Assembly: GCA_005788145.1 (NCBI GenBank)
Contig: SXYY01000032.1
Location: 1 to 7,581, forward strand
Source of the DNA: Bacteroidota bacterium
GTDB lineage: Bacteria > Bacteroidota > Bacteroidia > NS11-12g > UBA955
Length of the DNA: 7,581 bases
Direction: 5' to 3'
Notes under the pieces: generated by a model
What the model was told of the DNA's origin: nothing
What the model saw: the letters and a program-made list of their open reading frames with translations, nothing else
Databases searched by the model: none
Shown here: in pieces, positions 1 to 4,847 of the stretch
How positions within the stretch are numbered: position 1 is the stretch's first letter
Layout of the letters: every line of letters starts with the position of its first letter
Program-made: the position numbers and the translations under genes

Positions 1-581
1 TCCCCTACTACCATTTCGTAGAAGGCGAATTGGCGGGTTTGAAGTTGATCATTTCTTGCACAGGTTATACCGGCGCAGGGGGATTTGAGTTGTATGTGAA
101 GAATGCCGATGCCCGCATACTGTGGGACAAAGTTTTCGAAGCAGGTGCTGAGTTTGGCATCAAGCCCATCGGTTTGGGTGCCCGCGATACCTTGCGATTG
201 GAAAAAGGATTTTGCTTGTATGGCAACGACATCAACGACGAAACCTCTCCCATCGAAGCCGGTTTGGGATGGATTACCAAATTCAATCATCCCTTCATGA
301 TGAGCGAACACCACAAAGCCATCAAAGACAACAAGCCCACCAAGAAATTGGTAGGATTTGAATTGGTAGACAAAGGTATTCCCCGTCAGCATTACCCATT
401 GTGCGATGCCAGCGGCGCGGTGATTGGCGAAGTAACCAGCGGAACCATGAGTCCTAGCTTGAACAAAGCCATTGGCTTGGGTTATGTGAAGAGCGAATTC
501 GCTGCAGCGGGCTCTGAAATCTACGTGGAAGTGCGTGGCAAATTATTGAAAGCAACGGTTTGCAAGATTCCTTTTATTTAA
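1..581 (+). CDS. gcvT: Aminomethyltransferase (glycine cleavage system T protein), C-terminal part
   Basis: GcvT transfers the aminomethyl-derived one-carbon unit from the lipoyl group of H protein to tetrahydrofolate, giving 5,10-methylene-THF and ammonia, in the cytoplasm. The reading frame is open from base 3 to the TAA at 579-581, giving 192 visible residues of a family that is usually about 360 long, so the N-terminal half lies left of the window. Family hallmarks are the TGYTGAGGFELY block (bases 60-95), the GLGARDTLRLEKG block (about 174-212) with the following LYGNDIN, and the C-terminal GEVTSGTMSPSLNKAIGLGYV barrel segment (about 427-489). A TTG at base 30 is not the start, because conserved sequence continues upstream of it. 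The gene is followed by a terminator hairpin and converges with the permease gene. Nothing in the visible half suggests damage. Confidence 0.95.
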   Translation, partial: PYYHFVEGELAGLKLIISCTGYTGAGGFELYVKNADARILWDKVFEAGAEFGIKPIGLGARDTLRLEKGFCLYGNDINDETSPIEAGLGWITKFNHPFMMSEHHKAIKDNKPTKKLVGFELVDKGIPRQHYPLCDASGAVIGEVTSGTMSPSLNKAIGLGYVKSEFAAAGSEIYVEVRGKLLKATVCKIPFI

Positions 582-601
582 GGATTTGTGATCAGAATAT
601 T

Positions 602-656
602 GGGGAGGATTCTCCCAGAAATAAAGGAAAGGGGTGTTTTACACTCCTTTTTCTTT
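602..656 (+). terminator. Intrinsic terminator after gcvT, possibly bidirectional
   Basis: A 12-bp stem pairs GGAAAGGGGTGT (626-637) with ACACTCCTTTTT (641-652) around a 3-base TTT loop, with three G-U pairs. The 3' arm ends in a T-rich run (648-656), as an intrinsic terminator needs. A smaller hairpin sits just before it (GGGAG 603-607 with CTCCC 612-616). It begins about 20-45 bases after the gcvT stop. On the minus strand the same stem is followed by a pyrimidine-rich tail, so it may also end transcripts of the permease operon, although that stop codon is about 150 bases away. Confidence 0.7.
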
Positions 657-692
657 GTCGCTCATTTTTGTTCGGAAATCTCAACCAACCCA

Positions 693-725
693 GGGCTTGA
701 ATTTGCAAGCTGATAATTCAAGTCC
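693..725. repeat. Long inverted repeat (stem-loop) in the convergent gcvT/permease gap
   Basis: GGGCTTGAATT (693-703) pairs with AATTCAAGTCC (715-725): 11 bp with one G-T pair and an 11-base loop. Neither strand has a T-run after the stem, so it is not a standard intrinsic terminator. It would form in the 3' untranslated part of a permease transcript. The rest of 657-807 shows no gene or other clear signal. Confidence 0.5.
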
Positions 726-807
726 AAACCCGCGAATCAAATCCAAAGAAACCCGTAAAGAGGAGCCCACTCATCGTAGGAAAACCCAAAAATCGAAGTG
801 AAACGCG

Positions 808-2049
808 CTAATCAAATCGCAACGCCTCAATGGGATCGAGTTTCGCCGCCTTCTGTGCTGGATACAAACCGGCAACCAGCCCCACAACCACACACACCAC
901 CAAGGCCAAAACCATCCATTCCCAAGGCGCTACAAAACCCGCGCCCAATGCGGAACCCACCAAATTGCCAATAATCAGGCCCAAAATGATGCCGCCCAAG
1001 CCACCGATCTGACAGATTACCACCGCTTCAACCAAAAACTGATTCTTGATCTGCTTGGCTGTTGCGCCCAAGGCTTTGCGCAATCCAATTTCACGGGTGC
1101 GCTCAGTAACCGATACCAGCATAATGTTCATCAAACTCACAGCGGCACCCAACAAGGTGATGATTGCAATGACAGTGCCTACACTCGATACCATTTTGAT
1201 ATTTTCTAAAGCCTCTTTGGCCAAAGCACTGCTCTGTTGTATGAGAAAATTGTCTTCATCGGCCGGCGTCAATCGCTTGATTCTGCGCATCATACTATAG
1301 GCCTCACTCATGCTGGCCTCTAAATCGATGACAGCATCAACGGCCACAGTTATCACGCAGTTATCGCTCGCCATCTTCATGTCTCTCCGCGCCCTGGTCA
1401 CAGGCAAAAAAATTACCCGATCCCCACCACTCATGCCCATGCTTGAACCCTTTGATTGCAGCTGACCAATGACCCGATAAGGCTTCCCATTCACCGCAAT
1501 CACCTGATTGATTGCGCAATCTTTACGCTGCGAACCGGGAAACAATTTCTCCACAATTTCCTGTCCCACCACCACCACTGGCACCGCATGATTCACTTCG
1601 TTATCGGTAAAGGTTCTACCCGATTCTAGGTCGTAGTTTGCGGTTTTCAGATAATCAGCATCCACACCGAGAACCCGCACATTGGGGTTGGTTTCGGCCG
1701 ACTGAAAGGAGGCCTTGGCTGTAAAATCGGCATTGACTTGCAACGCGACCGTCGCCCCCTGCGCTTCCATGCGCTTTTGAAACTCCCAAGCTTGATCAAA
1801 TTTGATCGGCTCACTGTTATCTGATTGGCCAAACTTCCGCACACCCGAGGCATTCCGAATGGTGTAACTTTGCGAACCCATCTTACTGAAGGTCTTTGTC
1901 ACCGCGATTTGCATCGCACTAATGCTTGTAAGAATACCCACCAAGGCAGCAATACCAATGGCGATAATACTCGATGTGATTACAGCGCGGGTTGCATGGG
2001 CTTTGACAGAACCCAGCCCTTGTTTGATATTTTCAGCGAATAACGACAC
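808..2049 (-). CDS. ABC transporter permease, MacB/FtsX type
   Basis: This is the membrane subunit of a MacB-type (type VII) ABC system, a class that uses ATP hydrolysis to drive work across the inner membrane (export of peptides, lipoproteins or antibiotics) rather than classical channel transport. The 413 residues show the standard four-TM plan: TM1 about 22-44, a periplasmic MacB-PCD-like domain about 45-285, then the FtsX domain with TM2 about 286-312, TM3 about 336-367 and TM4 about 377-397. The cytoplasmic loop SVTERTREIGLRKALGAT (313-330) and the C-terminal YPAQKAAKLDPIEALRFD (396-413) are strong family signatures. The start is GTG at 2047-2049, only 3 bases after the stop of the Fe-S carrier gene, so the two are probably co-transcribed and perhaps translationally coupled. 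No ATPase gene adjoins it; the partner must be encoded elsewhere. Substrate unknown. Confidence 0.9.
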   Translation of the reverse strand: MSLFAENIKQGLGSVKAHATRAVITSSIIAIGIAALVGILTSISAMQIAVTKTFSKMGSQSYTIRNASGVRKFGQSDNSEPIKFDQAWEFQKRMEAQGATVALQVNADFTAKASFQSAETNPNVRVLGVDADYLKTANYDLESGRTFTDNEVNHAVPVVVVGQEIVEKLFPGSQRKDCAINQVIAVNGKPYRVIGQLQSKGSSMGMSGGDRVIFLPVTRARRDMKMASDNCVITVAVDAVIDLEASMSEAYSMMRRIKRLTPADEDNFLIQQSSALAKEALENIKMVSSVGTVIAIITLLGAAVSLMNIMLVSVTERTREIGLRKALGATAKQIKNQFLVEAVVICQIGGLGGIILGLIIGNLVGSALGAGFVAPWEWMVLALVVCVVVGLVAGLYPAQKAAKLDPIEALRFD

Positions 2050-2052
2050 GCC

Positions 2053-2409
2053 TTAGGCCGAGAACGATTGTCCACAACCACAAGTGGAACTTGCATTGGG
2101 ATTATTGAAAGAGAACCCCCGATTGGCCAAGCCATTCTCCCAATCCACTTCCATGCCCAAAACATACATCACGTGGGCTTTGTTCATCACCATTTTGATG
2201 CCTTCCACCTCGTATTCATTATCGCCCGCCTCTTTCTTGTCGAAGGCCAACAGATAACTCATGCCCGAGCATCCACCACCTTTTACACCGATGCGCAAAA
2301 AAGCGTCTTCCGACAGCTCCAAGTTGGCTTGTAAGCGATGCAATTCATCCATGGCAGACTTTGTAAAGGTTACAGGTGCGGTTTCTACAGAAGGTGTTGC
2401 GGTTTCCAT
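2053..2409 (-). CDS. A-type iron-sulfur cluster carrier (HesB/IscA/SufA/ErpA family)
   Basis: Proteins of this family accept Fe-S clusters from the SUF or ISC scaffold and pass them to apo-enzymes in the cytoplasm. The product has 118 residues, close to the usual 105-125. All three cluster-ligating cysteines are present in their motifs: GGGCSGM (Cys47) and the C-terminal TCGCGQSF (Cys110 and Cys112). The first 15 residues are a low-complexity extension before the FTKSAMDEL start of the domain. The ATG at 2407-2409 is preceded by a TATTTTTG promoter element 5 bases upstream on the minus strand, suggesting a leaderless or very short leader mRNA. It is the first gene of an apparent two-gene unit with the permease. 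The sequence alone does not separate the SufA, IscA and ErpA subtypes, so no symbol is given. Confidence 0.94.
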   Translation of the reverse strand: METATPSVETAPVTFTKSAMDELHRLQANLELSEDAFLRIGVKGGGCSGMSYLLAFDKKEAGDNEYEVEGIKMVMNKAHVMYVLGMEVDWENGLANRGFSFNNPNASSTCGCGQSFSA

Positions 2410-2414
2410 AAATA

Positions 2415-2422
2415 CAAAAATA
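2415..2422 (-). promoter_or_regulatory. Bacteroidota -7 promoter element for the Fe-S carrier gene
   Basis: On the minus strand the sequence reads TATTTTTG, an exact match to the Bacteroidota -7 consensus TAnnTTTG, followed by TATTT and the ATG at 2409-2407. No good -33 element (TTTG or TTG) lies at the usual 17-23 base spacing. If used, transcription would begin at or within a few bases of the start codon. Confidence 0.45.
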
Positions 2423-2448
2423 CAACCACAGACGGAAAGTAGGTATAC

Positions 2449-2458
2449 TTGTCGACAA
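2449..2458. promoter_or_regulatory. 10-bp perfect palindrome between divergent promoters (operator candidate)
   Basis: TTGTCGACAA is a perfect palindrome inside the 69-base divergent region, 8 bases upstream of the rightward -7 element. Its left half supplies a TTG at 2449-2451 that could be a -33 element for the rightward promoter, although the 15-base spacing is short. A palindromic site there could bind a dimeric regulator serving both directions. This is positional inference; no regulator is known. Confidence 0.3.
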
Positions 2459-2466
2459 ACGCTTTG

Positions 2467-2474
2467 TATCTTTG
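2467..2474 (+). promoter_or_regulatory. Bacteroidota -7 promoter element for the DUF7935/mutase pair
   Basis: TATCTTTG matches the TAnnTTTG consensus exactly and is followed by TTGA and the ATG at 2479. The spacing puts the expected transcription start at about the ATG itself. A TTG at 2449-2451 is a possible, closely spaced -33 element. Confidence 0.5.
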
Positions 2475-2478
2475 TTGA

Positions 2479-3054
2479 ATGGAATTTCTCGTTGCACTCA
2501 CGCCCTTAGCGATTTTCCCTGCGGGCACCGACACCATCTTTATCCTCTGTTTGATTGTATTGCCGGCGCTATTGGTTTTTTTCACCGCCCAGTACATGAT
2601 GAAGCAGCACATCGCCAACAGCGTTCAGCTGGTGAAAACGGAAATTCTCAAAACCAACCTCAATACATTTACGCCGTTGAAATTACAGGCCTATGAACGC
2701 ATCGCCTTATTCTTAGAGCGCACGAGCATTCCGGCCCTGATCCAGAGCTACGCGCAAGCTGGACAGTCGGCCCGCGGCTTCGCCGCGGCCGCCACCCATG
2801 CCATCAAAGAAGAATATAGCTACAATGTATCCCAGCAGATCTATGTAAGCACCCAAATGTGGACCTTGGTCAAAGCCATCAAAGAACAGCACATTCAACT
2901 GCTGCAAAATATCAGCGCCAGCCTCCCCGCAGAAGCCACCGCAGCAGACCTGAGCCAAAAACTCATTGAATACCTTCAATCCATGGAAGTACAACCCCAA
3001 GATCGCGGTTTGGAATTCATGAAAAATGAAATCGCATTAACGCTCGGACAATAA
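2479..3054 (+). CDS. DUF7935-like membrane-anchored protein of unknown function
   Basis: The function is not known. The 191-residue product has one hydrophobic segment near the N-terminus (about 17-38, rich in Leu, Ile, Val and Phe) and is otherwise a soluble, probably mostly helical domain. The best recognisable block is PLKLQAYERIALFLERTS (66-83), which resembles the LQAYERxxLFLERI motif I associate with the Bacteroidota DUF7935 family; this is from memory and unverified. A positively charged stretch after the membrane segment (MMKQHIANSVQLVKTEILK) suggests the C-terminal domain faces the cytoplasm. The start ATG lies 4 bases after a TATCTTTG promoter element; the next in-frame Met is inside or beyond the membrane segment, so this start is preferred. 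The mutase gene follows after 14 bases, so the two are likely co-transcribed. Residues 93-108 are rich in Ala and Gly. Confidence 0.8.
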   Translation: MEFLVALTPLAIFPAGTDTIFILCLIVLPALLVFFTAQYMMKQHIANSVQLVKTEILKTNLNTFTPLKLQAYERIALFLERTSIPALIQSYAQAGQSARGFAAAATHAIKEEYSYNVSQQIYVSTQMWTLVKAIKEQHIQLLQNISASLPAEATAADLSQKLIEYLQSMEVQPQDRGLEFMKNEIALTLGQ

Positions 3055-3068
3055 CACCCATCGCCAGC

Positions 3069-4628
3069 ATGTCAACCGAAAAAAAGAACAACAGCGGCCT
3101 GCCCATCGATGTAGTCTATGGCCCCAACACCAATAGCAACAAGGCGTCCGAACAACCCGGACAATTCCCCTACACCCGCGGCGTGAAAGCCGATATGTAC
3201 CGAGGAAGGCTCTGGACGATGCGCCAATATGCAGGCTTTTCAACAGCTGAAGCATCCAATGAGCGATACCATTACCTATTAAACCAAGGCACAACCGGAC
3301 TATCCGTGGCCTTCGACCTACCCACACAAATTGGCTATGATTCAGATCACGCCATGAGCGAAGGGGAAGTCGGAAAAGTGGGGGTCGCAATTGATTCACT
3401 GGCCGACATGGAAATCCTGTTCAAGGGCATCCAACTGCAGGATGTCACCACCAGCATGACCATCAATGCCACCGCCTCCACGTTGCTTGCGATGTACGTG
3501 GCCTTGGCCAAAAAGCAAGGTGCAGATTTAAGCAAAATTGGTGGCACTATCCAGAATGATATATTAAAGGAGTATGCGGCGCGGGGCACTTATATCTATC
3601 CCGTGAGACCAAGCATGCGCCTCATTACCGATATTTTCGAATGGTGCAGCAGCGAGTTGCCCCGATGGAATACCATTTCCATTAGTGGATACCACATTCG
3701 TGAAGCAGGATCTACGGCAGTACAAGAGTTGGCCTTCACCTTGGCCAATGGCAAAGCCTATGTGGAAGCAGCCAAGAAAAAAGGATTAGACGTGAATGTC
3801 TTTGGCAAGCGATTGAGCTTCTTCTTCAACGCACACAACGATTTCTTTGAAGAGGCCGCAAAGTTCCGCGCAGCAAGACGCATATGGGCCAACATCATGA
3901 AAAGCATGGGCGCTACCAACCCCGATGCCATGATGCTGAGGTTCCATACCCAAACCGGGGGATCCACACTCACCGCACAACAACCTGAGAACAATATTGC
4001 CCGCGTAACCATTCAAGCACTGAGTGCTGTACTGGGTGGGACGCAAAGTTTGCACACCAACGGATACGACGAGGCGCTGAATCTGCCAACAGAAAAAGCG
4101 GCACGAATTGCCCTCAGAACACAACAAATTATCGCCCATGAAAGTGGGACAACCAACACCGTAGACCCATTGGCGGGCTCCTATTATGTCGAACACCTAA
4201 CCGATACGCTCGAAGCAGAGGCCATGAAATTGATTCAATACATTGATGACATGGGTGGTTCAGTATCTGCCGTTGAATCGGGTTGGATGCAAGAACAAAT
4301 TGCACGAAGCAGCTACGAAGAACAAAAGGCAATAGAAAAAGGAGAGCAAATCGTGGTGGGCGTGAACGCGTTTACAACGAATGAAAATGAATCAATGCCA
4401 TCCTTCAAAATCAACGATAGCATCCGTCAACAGCAAAGCGAGAAAATTGCACTGATTCGCAGTCAAAGAGACGCTCAAAAATTTGAGTCAAGCATCAAAA
4501 ATCTATCAGAGGCAGCGTCCGGCGAAGGCAATTTGATGCCGCACATTTTAAGCTGCGTGGAGTCTTATGCCACTTTGGGTGAAATCGCTGATATACTGCG
4601 AAATAAGTTCGGAGAATACCAAGGATAA
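3069..4628 (+). CDS. Methylmalonyl-CoA mutase, stand-alone large (catalytic) subunit
   Basis: This enzyme class interconverts (R)-methylmalonyl-CoA and succinyl-CoA by adenosylcobalamin radical chemistry, linking propionate, branched-chain and odd-chain catabolism to the TCA cycle. The 519 residues cover only the TIM-barrel substrate domain. The B12-binding domain with its DxHxxG motif is absent and the protein ends with the usual large-subunit tail NLMPHILSCVESYATLGEI, so it is a complete subunit of the two-subunit (archaeal-like) type and not a truncation. Active-site residues equivalent to Propionibacterium Tyr89, Gln197, Arg207, Tyr243 and His244 are present as Tyr54 (RQYAGF), Gln162 and Arg172 (GTIQNDILKEYAARGTY), Tyr208 and His209 (SGYHIREAG). 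Retaining Tyr54 and Arg172, which hold the substrate carboxylate, favours methylmalonyl-CoA (or ethylmalonyl-CoA) over isobutyryl-CoA, whose mutases carry Phe and Gln there. No small subunit, epimerase or MeaB-type chaperone is nearby. Confidence 0.93.
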   Translation: MSTEKKNNSGLPIDVVYGPNTNSNKASEQPGQFPYTRGVKADMYRGRLWTMRQYAGFSTAEASNERYHYLLNQGTTGLSVAFDLPTQIGYDSDHAMSEGEVGKVGVAIDSLADMEILFKGIQLQDVTTSMTINATASTLLAMYVALAKKQGADLSKIGGTIQNDILKEYAARGTYIYPVRPSMRLITDIFEWCSSELPRWNTISISGYHIREAGSTAVQELAFTLANGKAYVEAAKKKGLDVNVFGKRLSFFFNAHNDFFEEAAKFRAARRIWANIMKSMGATNPDAMMLRFHTQTGGSTLTAQQPENNIARVTIQALSAVLGGTQSLHTNGYDEALNLPTEKAARIALRTQQIIAHESGTTNTVDPLAGSYYVEHLTDTLEAEAMKLIQYIDDMGGSVSAVESGWMQEQIARSSYEEQKAIEKGEQIVVGVNAFTTNENESMPSFKINDSIRQQQSEKIALIRSQRDAQKFESSIKNLSEAASGEGNLMPHILSCVESYATLGEIADILRNKFGEYQG

Positions 4629-4648
4629 TTACTTGTTTCAACAAGTAA
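4629..4648. repeat. Inverted repeat directly after the mutase stop codon
   Basis: TTACTTGT (4629-4636) and ACAAGTAA (4641-4648) form a perfect 8-bp stem with a TTCA loop, starting at the base after the TAA. The plus strand continues with AAAA, not T, so it is not a canonical intrinsic terminator for the mutase gene. It may protect the 3' end or act in dnaA regulation. The arm AACAAGT (4640-4646) could alternatively pair with ACTTGTT (4682-4688). Confidence 0.5.
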
Positions 4649-4658
4649 AAACCACCTC

Positions 4659-4675
4659 GGAAATGGAGGATTTCC
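4659..4675. repeat. Short inverted repeat in the mutase-dnaA gap
   Basis: GGAAAT (4659-4664) and ATTTCC (4670-4675) form a perfect 6-bp stem with a GGAGG loop. It lies between the two possible pairing partners of the ACAAGT arm, so it would be enclosed by the alternative 4640-4646/4682-4688 helix. No T-run follows. Role unknown. Confidence 0.35.
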
Positions 4676-4816
4676 ATACCAACTTGTTCCTTACGAAAAA
4701 AAATTAAAAAACAAGCAAAAAAAATTAGCAGTTTGTGAATTTTGTCATTTTCTTAGCACTTCGGTAATCGAGAAACGCAGCACTTGAATACCAACTACTT
4801 ACAAGTAAATACCAAC
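4676..4816 (+). repeat. Three direct copies of ATACCAAC upstream of dnaA
   Basis: ATACCAAC occurs at 4676-4683, 4788-4795 and 4809-4816. The last two extend to AATACCAAC and are 21 bases apart, i.e. two helical turns, ending 31 bases before the dnaA ATG. The hexamer ACTTGT or its complement ACAAGT also recurs at 4631, 4641, 4682 and 4801. These could be binding sites for a regulator of dnaA or for an origin protein. No canonical DnaA box (TTATnCACA) was found in this gap. Confidence 0.4.
4696..4724 (+). other. Phased A-tracts, predicted intrinsically curved DNA upstream of dnaA
   Basis: Three A-runs start at 4696 (8 A), 4706 (6 A) and 4717 (8 A), spaced 10 and 11 bases apart, in register with the helical repeat. 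Phased A-tracts of this kind bend DNA. The stretch is the most AT-rich part of the gap and lies about 125-150 bases before dnaA. It could be an architectural element of the dnaA promoter or of an origin. No good TAnnTTTG promoter element was found between here and the dnaA start. Confidence 0.5.
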
Positions 4817-4847
4817 AAAGGATTAACAAATTAGAGCAGAAACACCG

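Noticed and set aside
30..32. TTG as a start codon for the gcvT frame
   Set aside because: The frame stays open to the window edge and encodes plausible GcvT residues upstream (PYYHFVEGE), so the gene is cut by the window.
2385..2618. A 77-codon minus-strand frame covering the divergent promoter region
   Set aside because: It overlaps the start of the Fe-S carrier and the DUF7935-like gene in the wrong frames, spans both promoter elements and has no recognisable domain.
3758..4196. Two overlapping open frames on the minus strand within the mutase gene
   Set aside because: They lie opposite conserved mutase sequence, and their translations look like reverse-complement shadows with no family signature.
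4734..4742. TGTGAATTT as a possible reversed DnaA box
   Set aside because: It differs from TGTGnATAA at the last two bases and stands alone; a single weak match is expected by chance in AT-rich sequence.
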